A DNA stretch of 54,985 nt from an uncultured Bacteroides sp. (GCA_945965395.1 CAMFND010000073.1:1-54985), one strand, 5' to 3'; counted from the first letter of the stretch, positions 24,932-34,759 are shown. The notes: generated by a model not told the origin, from the letters alone. Made by a program: numbers and translations.

Positions 24932-25124
24932 AATGCTTGAAATTTCGTTTGAAAAATAACACTAACGTACACAGCGCATAAATGAAACACATCAGTGCCA
25001 TGCCGCACAGGAATCCTTTCCAGAAATCATCCAAAAACGACCTGCACAAAGAATTCACCAGCAGTAAGGAAGATCCGATTCCCAATGGAATCAGCGAATG
25101 CCGTTCGTATACAGTCAGTTTCAT
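24918..25124 (-). CDS. Small membrane protein in the serC operon
   Basis: Encodes 68 residues with two hydrophobic segments (LIPLGIGSSLLLVNSLC and FLCGMALMCFIYALCTLVLF) and a basic C-terminus (KRNFKHYGNS), so probably a two-span inner-membrane protein. It sits 19 bp after serA and overlaps the DUF1015 start by 14 bp, so it is clearly part of the operon. I recognise no family. Its function is unknown. Confidence 0.7.
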   Translation of the reverse strand: MKLTVYERHSLIPLGIGSSLLLVNSLCRSFLDDFWKGFLCGMALMCFIYALCTLVLFFKRNFKHYGNS

Positions 25125-25143
25125 TTATGCGCAAATTAAAGAG

Positions 25144-26067
25144 TTATTTCTTGTTTACACGGAATTTCTCACAACCATCTTTCAGGAAGCCCACAATCTG
25201 ACGGGCTGCTGCGATGCCGGCATTGATATTTGCCTCAGCCGTCTGTGCACCCATTTTCTTCGGAGTAGAGAAATAACGTCCCGGGAAATGATCGGCAAAC
25301 TCATCGTGATGAGCCGGCATGATGTCGGTCACATACTTCAAGTCCGGACGGTCATTCATCAGGCGAAGCAAATCTGCTTCGTTAATCACCTCCTTACGGG
25401 CAGTATTCACCAGCAAACCGTTTTTCGGCATACGGTTCACCAAATCATAATCAATGGAGTTCTTGGTTTCGGCAGTAGCCGGAATGTGCAATGACACCAC
25501 GTTGCAAGTAGTATACAATTCTTCTGCAGAATCCACCGGTTTCACGCCGTCGGCCACCATGGCTTCCTTCGGACAATACGCATCGTAGGCATAAATGTCC
25601 ATACCGATGCCCTTTGCAATACGAGCCACATTGCGCCCTACGTTACCGTATGCATGGATACCCAGTTTCTTGCCCATCAGTTCCGTACCCGATTTGCCGT
25701 CGTAGAAATTACGAACCGCCATAATCATCATACCGAAAGCCAGTTCGGCCACCGCATTCGAGTTCTGTCCCGGCGTATTCATCACGCAAACCCCGTGAGC
25801 CGTAGCTGCCTCCAGGTCCACATTGTCATATCCCGCACCGGCACGTACCACGATTTTCAGTTCCTTTGCCGCATCCAGCACTTCCTTGTCAATGATGTCA
25901 CTTCGGATAATCACTGCATTCGCATCCTTCACTGCATCGAGCAACTGCTGTTTTTCTGTATATTTCTCCAGCAAAGCCAGTTCATAGCCCGCAGCTTCTA
26001 TCTCTTTCCGAATACCGTCGATAGCTACTTTAGCAAACGGTTTCTCTGTCGCAACCAATACTTTCAT
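25144..26067 (-). CDS. serA: D-3-phosphoglycerate dehydrogenase (short form)
   Basis: A 307-residue D-isomer-specific 2-hydroxyacid dehydrogenase. It has the NAD-binding loop KLGIHAYGNVGRNVARIAKG near 145, VRAGAGYDNVDLEAATAHGV near 75 (catalytic Arg region), VVSLHIPATAETKNSIDYDL near 195 and the C-terminal catalytic histidine region (PAHHDEFAD). It oxidises 3-phosphoglycerate, the first step of serine synthesis. It lacks the C-terminal ACT domain of the long form, so serine feedback through ACT is not expected. The next enzyme, SerC, is encoded 74 bp upstream. Confidence 0.92.
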   Translation of the reverse strand: MKVLVATEKPFAKVAIDGIRKEIEAAGYELALLEKYTEKQQLLDAVKDANAVIIRSDIIDKEVLDAAKELKIVVRAGAGYDNVDLEAATAHGVCVMNTPGQNSNAVAELAFGMMIMAVRNFYDGKSGTELMGKKLGIHAYGNVGRNVARIAKGIGMDIYAYDAYCPKEAMVADGVKPVDSAEELYTTCNVVSLHIPATAETKNSIDYDLVNRMPKNGLLVNTARKEVINEADLLRLMNDRPDLKYVTDIMPAHHDEFADHFPGRYFSTPKKMGAQTAEANINAGIAAARQIVGFLKDGCEKFRVNKK

Positions 26068-26141
26068 AATACTTGATTTTAAAAAGAAAACAAGGACGTG
26101 TTATCGAAATTCCACGCCCTTATCTTCGGGTATAACAACAA

Positions 26142-27212
26142 TTAATGCATTTTCTCAAATTCCTGCATGCAGTCAATCAGTGCCTGCACACTTTCTACCG
26201 GCATGGCATTGTAGCAAGAAGCACGGAAACCACCCACAGAACGGTGACCCTTGATGCCCACCATACCTTTTTCGGTAGCGAACTTCAGGAAGTCGGCTTC
26301 CAGGTCCTTGTATTCATCGGCCATGACAAAGCAGATGTTCATGTACGAACGGTCTTCCTTGGCCGTTACGGTGCCACGGAACAGCTTGTTGCGGTCAATT
26401 TCGGCATACAGCATGTCGGCACGCTGCTTGGCACGGCGCTGCATTTCTTCCACGCCACCCTGTGCCTTGATCCAGCGCAAAGTCTGAAGAGCCGCATAAA
26501 TAGGCACTACCGGCGGAGTATTGAACATAGAACCCTTGTCCACGTGTGTCTGATAATTCAGCATGGTCGGGATGTGACGGGAAACCTTACCCAGCGCATC
26601 GTTCTTCACGATAACGAAAGTCACACCTGCAGGAGCCAGGTTCTTCTGTGCACCTCCGTAAATACAGATATATTTGGAAACGTCTACCGGACGAGAGAAA
26701 ATGTCCGAAGACATATCGGCCACCATCGGCACATTGACATTCAGGTCGGCATGCAATTCCGTACCGTAGATGGTATTGTTAGTCGTGATATGGAAATAAT
26801 CCACGTCGGCCGGCACTTCATAATCTTTCGGGATATAAGTGTAGCCTTCTTTTTCAGAAGAAGCCACCTCTACTGTTTCGCCGAATGCTTTCGCTTCTTT
26901 CAGCGCTTTCTTGGCCCAAGTACCCGTATTCAGGTAAGCCGCCTTCTTTTCCAGGAAATTATAGGGAACCATACAGAACTCCATGCTTGCACCTCCACCC
27001 AGGAACAATACCGAGTATCCTTCCGGAATGTTCAGCAATTCCTTGAACAAGGCCACTGCTTCATCTACCACCGGCTGGAAGTCTTTAGCGCGGTGACTGA
27101 TTTCCATCAACGAAAGTCCTGAACCATTATAATCAAGAATAGCCTGAGCTGTCTTTTCTATCACTTCGCGAGGCAAAATAGACGGTCCCGCATTAAAATT
27201 ATGTTTCTTCAT
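26142..27212 (-). CDS. serC: Phosphoserine aminotransferase
   Basis: Encodes 356 residues from ATG 27212 ([20 protein letters not shown]); an in-frame ATG at 27236 would add eight residues outside the family start. It has [20 protein letters not shown] near 68, the PLP-binding lysine in [15 protein letters not shown] near 190, and [20 protein letters not shown] near the C-terminus. It converts 3-phosphohydroxypyruvate and glutamate to phosphoserine and also serves pyridoxal phosphate synthesis. It is the first gene of the operon serC-serA-membrane protein-DUF1015. The only upstream -7 candidate I see, TAAATTCG at 27256-27263 (minus strand), has one mismatch to consensus. Confidence 0.95.
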   Translation of the reverse strand: MKKHNFNAGPSILPREVIEKTAQAILDYNGSGLSLMEISHRAKDFQPVVDEAVALFKELLNIPEGYSVLFLGGGASMEFCMVPYNFLEKKAAYLNTGTWAKKALKEAKAFGETVEVASSEKEGYTYIPKDYEVPADVDYFHITTNNTIYGTELHADLNVNVPMVADMSSDIFSRPVDVSKYICIYGGAQKNLAPAGVTFVIVKNDALGKVSRHIPTMLNYQTHVDKGSMFNTPPVVPIYAALQTLRWIKAQGGVEEMQRRAKQRADMLYAEIDRNKLFRGTVTAKEDRSYMNICFVMADEYKDLEADFLKFATEKGMVGIKGHRSVGGFRASCYNAMPVESVQALIDCMQEFEKMH

Positions 27213-27347
27213 TGGAAGTTTGTTTTGGTTAAACAATCATTTTAGCTAACACTTGCGAATTTAGTGATTATTTTTAGACTTCCAAAAGTTTTCGTGATAA
27301 TTTTACAGCCTTATTGAATTTTATCTTTCAAATTACACACACAAACG

Positions 27348-28781
27348 CTATTTTAGTGACATATTGACACGAGAATAGTTAGCTATGGCATGGGGATGCT
27401 CACGAGTCATAGCAAAATGCGAGACAGCCTTCACCGCCGGAAGACTGTCATGACACAAAGTTATTATTTTGCCAGTTCTATCAAAGTTTTTACCCCCCTT
27501 TATCTTTTCATTTTGTATGAGTTTTAACGTTTGTTTTGCCTTTTTTCGAGAAATTGCCGCAAACGCATAGTGGTCTTTCACGTCCACACGTCCCACATCG
27601 TCCCGGCCCAGTCCGCCTTTTTTCGACAAAAAGCCCACGATGTCAATCTTGTTGATCTTGTCTTTCTTACCCTTCCCTATATATAAGGTAACAAACTCTG
27701 GCAAGGCTGGCTGCGGCGTCGGCTCCGGCAGTTCAAACTCTTCCAGCGGACGGGGCACATAGTCGGGGATACGCTCCTCATCGTGCAGAATCAGAAAGGC
27801 ATTACCCTCGGCCTCCCAGCGCGCCGTACGTCCGTTGCGGTGAATGAACCCGTCCTCGGCCACCGGCAAGTGATAATGCACCACGTGACGGATGTCCGGA
27901 ATATCCAGTCCGCGGGCTGCCAGGTCAGTCGAGATAAAGATGTGGCAGCTTCCGTTACGGAACTTATACAGCGCCCGTTCACGGTCGTCCTGCTCCATTC
28001 CGCCGTGGAACGTCTCGCAATACACTTTCATGGAGTGCAGGTACTTCCCTACCCGGTCCACACTCTCGCGATGGTTGCAGAACACCAGCGTCGATTCGTT
28101 GCCCAGCGTACACAGCAGCTTGTAGAGCGTTTCCAGTTTATCCTTCACTGGCGAAGTGACACGATACACCGACAAGCGCTGTGACACAGTTTCCTCCGGA
28201 TTCAGGAAATCCAGTTTCAGCGTGCGGTTCATGCCCGTAAAACGCGGAATCTCCTCCGCATCGGTAGCCGACAGCAGGAAGCGGCGACGCAATGCCGGCA
28301 ACTTTCCGATGACCTCGGCCATCTCATCCTGAAAGCCGAACTCCAGACACTTGTCGAACTCATCGATGACCAGCGTACGCACGGTGCCCGCCTCGAAATT
28401 CTGCTTGTTCAGGTGGTCGTTCATACGTCCCGGCGTACCGATAATTACCACCGGCGAAATGCCCTTCATGGTGCGGTGTTCTTCCATGGCCGGACGTCCG
28501 CCGTAACAGCTCATCACCGGAAAGCCGGTCGCCATGGCCTTGAACACCTGCTCAATCTGCAAAGCCAGCTCGCGCGAAGGTACCAGTACCACGGCCTGCA
28601 CGCCTTCCACCCCCTTTTTCAGCGAGCTCACCAGCGGCAGCAGGTAGGCCAGCGTCTTTCCGGAACCCGTAGGCGAGAGCAGTATCAAATCGCTGCCCTC
28701 CTTCCACGCATCGATGGAAGCCGCCTGCATGGCGTTCAACTGGTCAATCTTCAGGTTTGATAGTATCGTTTGTATGTCCAT
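27348..28781 (-). CDS. dbpA: DEAD-box RNA helicase, DbpA-like, with frame-shifted C-terminus
   Basis: Reads as 477 residues. Helicase motifs: LILLSPTGSGKTLAYLL near 34, VLVPSRELALQ near 65, VIDEFDKCLEFGF near 147 (DEFD in place of DEAD), LLSATDAEE near 168, and FIHRNGRTARW near 308. The DbpA RNA-binding domain follows (FVTLYIGKGKKDKINKIDIV to KLIQNEKIKG), so its likely target is 23S rRNA in 50S assembly. After a run of six G (27493-27498 on the plus strand as C6) the frame is abnormal for about 45 codons. With five G it would read KIKGVKTLIELAK and stop at 27464, the normal family ending. The last stretch is therefore probably out of frame. Confidence 0.85.
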   Translation of the reverse strand: MDIQTILSNLKIDQLNAMQAASIDAWKEGSDLILLSPTGSGKTLAYLLPLVSSLKKGVEGVQAVVLVPSRELALQIEQVFKAMATGFPVMSCYGGRPAMEEHRTMKGISPVVIIGTPGRMNDHLNKQNFEAGTVRTLVIDEFDKCLEFGFQDEMAEVIGKLPALRRRFLLSATDAEEIPRFTGMNRTLKLDFLNPEETVSQRLSVYRVTSPVKDKLETLYKLLCTLGNESTLVFCNHRESVDRVGKYLHSMKVYCETFHGGMEQDDRERALYKFRNGSCHIFISTDLAARGLDIPDIRHVVHYHLPVAEDGFIHRNGRTARWEAEGNAFLILHDEERIPDYVPRPLEEFELPEPTPQPALPEFVTLYIGKGKKDKINKIDIVGFLSKKGGLGRDDVGRVDVKDHYAFAAISRKKAKQTLKLIQNEKIKGGKNFDRTGKIITLCHDSLPAVKAVSHFAMTREHPHAIANYSRVNMSLK

Positions 28782-28809
28782 AATTCTTGTTTTTTTGTGG
28801 GTTAGTTAG

Positions 28810-28817
28810 CAAAGATA
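28810..28817 (-). promoter_or_regulatory. -7 box for the dbpA-like gene
   Basis: Reverse strand TATCTTTG (plus CAAAGATA), 28 bp before ATG 28781. Confidence 0.6.
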
Positions 28818-28828
28818 ATCAAAATAAA

Positions 28829-31800
28829 CTACAGGCACAACACCAGGTCGGGCAGCAACACTGCCGTTTCCGCTTCCTCTTTCGGCGCATCCTTCGGTTT
28901 CCAGGCCACCACGAAGCGCACGGAAGCCGACTTCACTTCATAGCCACGCTCCTTCCACTCGGCCAACTTCTTCTGCATATTCTGCGACAAGCGGGCCACC
29001 GGCCTTTGCGCCTGATTATACAATGTGTAGTCTTTATAGAACAACGTATCACCCCCTTTCAGCGACAGCACCTCTCGTTTGAGATCCTTGAAGAATCCCA
29101 AGAACACATCCTTATGCGAAAGCTGCAACACAATCTCACCAGGCATTGCATACTCCCGAGAATCTACCAGATACTGGTCTGCTTTCAGATTCGCAAAGCA
29201 ATCTCCGTTTGTATGCACAAACAACCGTTTTTTGGCACGGGTAATGCCCACATAATACCGGCGCATCTGATGCACATCTTTTGGGAACCCGTCCGAAACA
29301 AGCATATACACGTCGTCAAACTCACGGCCTTTTGCCTTGTGAATGGTTGATACCACCACATCAGCCCCCGACACGTCACAAAAATCTTCCATCGAAGACT
29401 CGAACACAAACTCCTTGAAATCCGTGAAATACTTCATCCGGTTGATTTCCTCAAACAATTCCACGCAACGCCTCACGTAAGGCAAACCCAAACTCCCTTC
29501 ATAAGCCGCAAACGTAGCACCCTTCGCCTTCTCCCAGAGTTCATCCGGAATCAAAGGCGTACTCACCTGCTTGCCTATATACTTCAGGAAATACCTCATC
29601 TCGGCCATGTTCCAGAACAGCAAGCCCTCCATCGACTGAATCAGCTTGCTGCGCACACCATGCTTCCGCAACAGTGCCACCAGAATGACCGCCTCTTCAT
29701 TGGTCTGGGTAAGCACACATGCGGTACCCTCTCCTCTATTCCGTAGCAGTTCCTCCACCAGCGGCTGATACATGCAGGCAGACTGATGGCGAGTCACCCC
29801 TACCCATCCGTCTTCCTTGCGCATCGATACAATCGGCATGCTTTTCAGCCTTCCGCCAATACCTTTCACAAAATCATTGGCCGCTGCCACCACATGACGC
29901 GCACTCCGGTAATTCTCCGTCATCTCCACAAAGCGGCTTCCAGGCTCCTGTGTCAGTTGCCACATGTAACCGGAATCCGAGCCACGAAACTCATAGATAT
30001 TCTGGTCATCGTCGCCCACAGCTATCACCCGCATCTCCTCATTGTGATGCATCAACGCCCGCACCAGCGCATGCTCTTCCACGCCCATGTCCTGCGCCTC
30101 ATCAATCACCAGCACCGTCTTGCCAATCCGGTTAGGTTCCACTTCCCCCTGCTCAATCATCTCCGCAGCCTTCCCCACCACATTTTTTACTTCCTCCAGG
30201 TTACCAATCAAACCCAGCAAGTCAAAACAATAGGCATGAAAGGTTTTTATTTCCACGTAGTGCGCCGCATTGCCAATCAGTTCCATCAGCCGCTGCTTGA
30301 ATTCCGTGGCAGCCGCCCGGGAGAAAGTCAGCATCAGCAACTGCTCGTGCTTCACATCCTCCAGCAGCAACAGCGAAGCTAACTTGTGTACCAGCACACG
30401 GGTTTTTCCGCTGCCCGGACCAGCCGCCACCACAATGCAGCGCGACTCCTTGTCCGAAATAATCTCCATCTGCCGCTGAGACAACTGCCCGAACAACTGC
30501 TTGTACTTTTTCGGCGTGAGGTTACGCTGAATCTCGTTCACCCGCTCACCCTTGAAGTATTTAGCAATAAATTTCCTGTAATCCATCTGGAAATAATCCT
30601 GCACATACTGCAAAGCCTCCTGATAATCCTTCACCATCAGGTTGGCATATTCTCCCACGATGTGCACCTGCTGAATTTTCTGCTTGTAGAACTCGTTCAG
30701 CATCCGGTAATCCTCCTGTTTGTAGCGCGACTTATTATCCTTTATCCGCTTGATGTCCATCGCATTGTAAAGCACCAGGAAACCACCTTCCAGCTTGAGA
30801 GCCCCAATCTTCGACAGATACAGAAGAGCTTCTTCCACATCTTCCAGCTGCAAATCTTCCATTCTGCCAAAAAGAGACTGAGGACTCGCTTTCAACTGAT
30901 TCAAGAGTTCCACTACCGAGAACTGCACGGCCGCCTTCTCCGTTGCGGTTTCCTTACCCTCTCGCTCCTCCACCAGCTTATACAGCCATTCCACGGCAAA
31001 ACGACTGATCTCCAACCGTTTTTCAAACCGTTTGATAGTAGTCTCCAGATCGGCCCAGCGAGTAAGCTTCATGTTACGTACAGCGTCCTCCTTCTTGTGC
31101 ATATACCCCTTTATGGTAAGAAAATACAACAACGTGCGGATGTCCTTTTCCTTCGACGTGACAACTCCGTCGTGCACCGCATTGTCGTTCAGCTGCTTGC
31201 ACGAAATCCGCAGCGACTCATCCGGGATATGGTTGAGAATATACTGTTCCAGTTTCGCAAAACGCTCCAGCAGCATCCGCGACTTCCGTTCCGAGTCGCC
31301 CGCATCCTGCAAATAGGCCGAAATATCCCTGCTGTCGGCCAATATACCTTCCTGCCGCATCCGCTCTACCACCGACACCACTTCTTTCTTGGTCAGTCCC
31401 AGAATATCGGCCAGGTAATCAATCCGCGATTCTGCTCCCGAGTCCTGTGCCTTGGCAATGTACTTCTGCGAAATCAAGGACGTAATGATTCTCACCGCCT
31501 TCTCTATCTCGTCAGTACCAAACAACACCGATGCCGTGATACGCTTCCGTGCCTCGTCCATGTTCTTTACCGTGATACCGGTGGCATACACATGCGGCAC
31601 ATTGTTTCCTCGCTCCAGATAACCGCTCTGCTCCAGTGCCGCCAGAGCCGTCCGCACACGTGTTTCAATATCCGCCACCGAGTCATCCCATCCCGCATTC
31701 CGGGCAATCTCCAGCGCCGAACAGCACACCCTCATGCGTTTCCTCGTCATATCCTTCACTGCCTTCCACACCTGCTGGATTTCACTGATACTCAGCTTCT

Positions 31801-33649
31801 TCTGATTCAACAGAATAAAATGCTTATCCAGGTCATTGTCACTGTAAAGCACGTAACAGCGTGCGTTAAGATGCGGGTCACGTCCGGCCCTGCCGGCTTC
31901 CTGCACATAGTTCTCCAGCGAATCGGAAATATCGTAATGCACCACCAGTCCCACATCCTTCTTGTCCACTCCCATTCCGAAAGCCGACGTCGCCACGATG
32001 ATGCGCACCTGGTCGCTCATGAACGCATCCTGGTTGGCAATCTTCTCGTCGGCATCCATCTTTCCGTTGAAAGGCAACGCCTTATAGCCGTCGCGCGTCA
32101 ATTTTGCAGCCAGTTCCTTGGTACGCCGTGTACGCGACACGTACACAATGGTCGGACAGCTGGACTCTGCCACCAGCTCCCTCAGCTTGGTATACTTGTC
32201 CTCGTCCGTCTCGGCATGCACCACCGAATAGTGCAAATTCGTTCGCGAAGCTATAGAGGCAAACAACTCCAAATCCAGGTTCAACGTCCGCTTGAAATAA
32301 TCACAAATATCCTGTACCACCTTCTGTTTGGCCGTCGCCGTGAAACAGGATACCGGTATCGGGTTACGGCATCCTTTCTTTTGCTGATACTCCTGAATAA
32401 ATTTACCAATATACAGATAATCCACCCGGAAGTCCTGCCCCCAGGAAGAAAAACAATGCGCCTCATCGATAACGAATCGCACCACGTGGCGCACCATCAG
32501 AATCCGCTCGATGGTTTTCGAACGCAACATCTCCGGGGCGATATACAACAGGGAAGCATCCCCCTCCTGTACCCTCTGAATGGAAAGCGCCCTCGTAATG
32601 GGGTCCAGCAGTCCGTTGATGGTCACGGCATCCGTAATTCCCTTGTCAGCCAGATTGTCCACCTGGTCTTTCATGAGCGACTGCAACGGCGAAATAACCA
32701 CCGTAAGTCCATGCACCGCCCGTGCCTCCATAAGTGCCGGAAGCTGGAAAGTCAGCGATTTCCCTCCCCCTGTCGGAAAAATGGCCAGCAGGGACTTCCC
32801 CTCTACCGCTGCCCGGGCTGCCCGTTCCTGAAGCGGTTCACCCCCGTAGGTACGGAACTGGTCATAGCCAAAGAAAGCTTTCAGATTGCGCAATACATCC
32901 AGCTGGCTATTGCAATAGGCACAGCCTTCCGCGCAGCGTGTACGCCGCAACAGCTTCATCACATATTCCACTTCAGGATAATTGCGAAGCACCCATCCGG
33001 GCGTCACAGAACGATGGTCGGTCGTATCGACCAATGCCAGCGCATAAGCCAGCTCACACGGATAACGCTCAATCAGCATCTCCACATCGGCATGAGCACA
33101 TATCTTTCCCTCATAAAACCGACGTATCAGACCGGCCAGTCCCCAGGCCACCGTTTCGGCTCTCACCAAGCTGAAGAATCCCCGGAACTCCTCTTTTCCC
33201 TTCAATAATGAGGCAAACACCTTTCGCTGCTCATCGGGCAACGAGTTCCACCGGGTAATCTCATCCAGTAACAAATCGCGTGCCTTCTCACAATCGTTCA
33301 CCGGATTGTTCATCTGCTCCGCAGCCAGTTTGTCGTCTTTCACCAGCCGGTGATAAGGACGTTCCGGAAACAGCAACGGTGATACGTACAGCGTATCCAC
33401 CAGCGTCCAGCGACAATCCTTGTCGGGGAACAGGTATTTCGCATCGTGGTGAATGATGTTGTGCCCGCAAAGGTAATCCGTATCGTGCAGGAATTCGAGC
33501 AGCTCTTCCTTCGATGCCTTATGGAACGTGGCACCGTCCTGCCGAAGAGCCCCTATATCATGAATTTTATGGTCCTTCAATCCTACCTCTACGTCTACAA
33601 TGGCATAACGCGAGGTTTTATTTCTTGTGAATATATCCCAGATTGCCAT
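28829..33649 (-). CDS. Exonuclease-RecQ-UvrD fusion helicase
   Basis: A 1606-residue protein in three parts. (1) DnaQ-like region: D19 and E21 in YAIVDVEVG, D69 in GHNIIHHD, D119 in NNPVNDCEKARD; the usual catalytic histidine is replaced by N114. (2) RecQ superfamily 2 helicase: AIFPTGGGKSLTFQ near 289-302, FVIDEAHCFSSWGQDFR near 390, YVQEAGRAGRDPH near 610. (3) UvrD-type superfamily 1 helicase: VAAGPGSGKTRVLVHKL near 1075, VLVIDEAQDMG near 1175, GDDDQNIYEFRG near 1200, TIHKAKGREFDD near 1430. A cysteine cluster C239-x3-C243-x2-C246 precedes the RecQ core. It probably remodels or degrades DNA in repair; its position next to defence-type genes also fits a defence role. Known in Bacteroidales as a large 'RecQ family helicase'. 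Confidence 0.9.
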   Translation of the reverse strand: MAIWDIFTRNKTSRYAIVDVEVGLKDHKIHDIGALRQDGATFHKASKEELLEFLHDTDYLCGHNIIHHDAKYLFPDKDCRWTLVDTLYVSPLLFPERPYHRLVKDDKLAAEQMNNPVNDCEKARDLLLDEITRWNSLPDEQRKVFASLLKGKEEFRGFFSLVRAETVAWGLAGLIRRFYEGKICAHADVEMLIERYPCELAYALALVDTTDHRSVTPGWVLRNYPEVEYVMKLLRRTRCAEGCAYCNSQLDVLRNLKAFFGYDQFRTYGGEPLQERAARAAVEGKSLLAIFPTGGGKSLTFQLPALMEARAVHGLTVVISPLQSLMKDQVDNLADKGITDAVTINGLLDPITRALSIQRVQEGDASLLYIAPEMLRSKTIERILMVRHVVRFVIDEAHCFSSWGQDFRVDYLYIGKFIQEYQQKKGCRNPIPVSCFTATAKQKVVQDICDYFKRTLNLDLELFASIASRTNLHYSVVHAETDEDKYTKLRELVAESSCPTIVYVSRTRRTKELAAKLTRDGYKALPFNGKMDADEKIANQDAFMSDQVRIIVATSAFGMGVDKKDVGLVVHYDISDSLENYVQEAGRAGRDPHLNARCYVLYSDNDLDKHFILLNQKKLSISEIQQVWKAVKDMTRKRMRVCCSALEIARNAGWDDSVADIETRVRTALAALEQSGYLERGNNVPHVYATGITVKNMDEARKRITASVLFGTDEIEKAVRIITSLISQKYIAKAQDSGAESRIDYLADILGLTKKEVVSVVERMRQEGILADSRDISAYLQDAGDSERKSRMLLERFAKLEQYILNHIPDESLRISCKQLNDNAVHDGVVTSKEKDIRTLLYFLTIKGYMHKKEDAVRNMKLTRWADLETTIKRFEKRLEISRFAVEWLYKLVEEREGKETATEKAAVQFSVVELLNQLKASPQSLFGRMEDLQLEDVEEALLYLSKIGALKLEGGFLVLYNAMDIKRIKDNKSRYKQEDYRMLNEFYKQKIQQVHIVGEYANLMVKDYQEALQYVQDYFQMDYRKFIAKYFKGERVNEIQRNLTPKKYKQLFGQLSQRQMEIISDKESRCIVVAAGPGSGKTRVLVHKLASLLLLEDVKHEQLLMLTFSRAAATEFKQRLMELIGNAAHYVEIKTFHAYCFDLLGLIGNLEEVKNVVGKAAEMIEQGEVEPNRIGKTVLVIDEAQDMGVEEHALVRALMHHNEEMRVIAVGDDDQNIYEFRGSDSGYMWQLTQEPGSRFVEMTENYRSARHVVAAANDFVKGIGGRLKSMPIVSMRKEDGWVGVTRHQSACMYQPLVEELLRNRGEGTACVLTQTNEEAVILVALLRKHGVRSKLIQSMEGLLFWNMAEMRYFLKYIGKQVSTPLIPDELWEKAKGATFAAYEGSLGLPYVRRCVELFEEINRMKYFTDFKEFVFESSMEDFCDVSGADVVVSTIHKAKGREFDDVYMLVSDGFPKDVHQMRRYYVGITRAKKRLFVHTNGDCFANLKADQYLVDSREYAMPGEIVLQLSHKDVFLGFFKDLKREVLSLKGGDTLFYKDYTLYNQAQRPVARLSQNMQKKLAEWKERGYEVKSASVRFVVAWKPKDAPKEEAETAVLLPDLVLCL

Positions 33650-33767
33650 AGATTGTGCTTCTCAAAATAATCACAAAAATAATGAAATCCGGCAAGAATG
33701 GGAGGAAATGAAGAAGAATATTCGGGAGATAGCTAGAAATCTATAAAAAGAACAGTGAAAAGAAAAA

Positions 33768-34532
33768 CTAAAATCTTATCCATCTTCTCCAGCGGAAGAT
33801 TCTAAAGAAGCGAGGAAACCAGTTTATCACTGGTCGAGGGCAATCCCAGTTCCGGCTTTGTACGTCTGCCACATGGCTCGCCACGATGATCGGATTCTCC
33901 CCGTTGCGCACAGCCTCACGAAGCACACGGGCTACCTCTTTTTTATCCGTATATTCCGCCTCACCGAATCCTTTGATAGTCTTCAATACCCGCATGATAT
34001 TGTTGGCATAGCCTACAAACGTACCAAACTGCGAATAGCTGACATCTTTCAGCGCACAATCCCCGTCAAACAACACAATGTTGTAAATGGGGAGCTGAGC
34101 AAACTGTGGAGACTGTTCTTTCAATGCTTTTATGTGACCGGCATTCTGCATAATCGGGTTGTAGAACCGGTATTTCTCCTTGCCATAATTCAGAATCTGT
34201 GTCCAATAACGTTGCCTTTCACTGCCAAACAGCCAGCCGCTATAGTCCTTTACTTCTATCGCCACCAATCCCTGCGGAGTAGCCACCACAAGGTCAATTT
34301 GGGAATATCCCCCACTCTTTTTTTTCACATACAAGTCATGAAAGATTGCTTTCGGATGCACACCTTTCTTTAGCATCTTGATAATGAGCTTTCGTTCCGC
34401 TTTTGTTCCTCTTGCAGGAGAAGACACAGAGCAAAGCAGCTTCATATCTCTTCGGTGACTGAGATACGAAACGATGGCAACAGCTATGATTAAGGAAAGT
34501 AATAGATATTCCATAAACGACTTATTTAACAT
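33768..34532 (-). CDS. Membrane-anchored NERD-domain protein
   Basis: A 254-residue protein with one N-terminal transmembrane segment (YLLLSLIIAVAIVSYL, 9-24) and a NERD domain: YSQIDLVVATPQGLVAIEVK at 76-95 supplies the nuclease-like D80, E93-x-K95 triad. NERD stands for nuclease-related domain; such proteins are presumed to act on DNA or RNA but few are characterised. The C-terminus is basic and aromatic (FPRFFRIFRWRRW). Its start codon overlaps the stop of a coding remnant upstream. It lies between the RecQ/UvrD fusion and a decayed defence-type operon. Confidence 0.82.
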   Translation of the reverse strand: MLNKSFMEYLLLSLIIAVAIVSYLSHRRDMKLLCSVSSPARGTKAERKLIIKMLKKGVHPKAIFHDLYVKKKSGGYSQIDLVVATPQGLVAIEVKDYSGWLFGSERQRYWTQILNYGKEKYRFYNPIMQNAGHIKALKEQSPQFAQLPIYNIVLFDGDCALKDVSYSQFGTFVGYANNIMRVLKTIKGFGEAEYTDKKEVARVLREAVRNGENPIIVASHVADVQSRNWDCPRPVINWFPRFFRIFRWRRWIRF

Positions 34533-34617
34533 ACATCTCCATCAATAGCATAAAGCCTTTTTCCGGAGCATCGTCACTATTTTTCCAAACCCAATATTCT
34601 ACCTTGAATGAGAACCA
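34522..34617 (-). pseudogene. C-terminal remnant of an unidentified gene
   Basis: On the minus strand one frame reads WFSFKVEYWVWKNSDDAPEK then GFMLLMEMYVK and ends in TAA at 34522-34524, overlapping the first codons of the NERD gene (ATG at 34532). The composition looks protein-like, and the stop-over-start overlap is typical of a real operon junction. No start codon is evident; its 5' side runs out of frame into the methyltransferase remnant. I do not recognise the family. Confidence 0.35.
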
Positions 34618-34757
34618 TTCCCTTTTACTACACGACGTAATTCGCCTGTCTTTTCGTCTTTTGCTTCGGTAAAGCCAGAGTAAACTATCTGGTAAAGCGC
34701 CTCCAGGTTCAGCTTTGTACCGTCCACTGAACTCAGTTCTAATTTATGGGGATTCAT
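34599..34757 (-). pseudogene. N-terminal remnant resembling a type III DNA methyltransferase
   Basis: From ATG 34757, 3 bp after the AlbA_2 gene stop, the frame reads MNPHKLELSSVDGTKLNLEA then LYQIVYSGFTEAKDEKTGEL and stops after 52 codons. The pattern 'LNLEALY.I..S.FTEA...G...R.V' matches my memory of the first residues of Bacteroides type III (Mod) adenine methyltransferases; after RRVV the match ends. No catalytic DPPY motif is present, so it is dead. Close coupling to the AlbA_2 gene suggests the original operon order was ATP-binding protein then methyltransferase. Confidence 0.45.
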
Positions 34758-34759
34758 GA

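Noticed and set aside
26145-27122. A 325-residue open frame antisense to serC
   Set aside because: SerC motifs on the other strand are complete; this is a shadow frame.
30386-33208. A 940-residue open frame antisense to the RecQ/UvrD fusion
   Set aside because: Composition rich in H, R, L and Q with no motifs; it is the shadow of the real gene, which has all helicase motifs.
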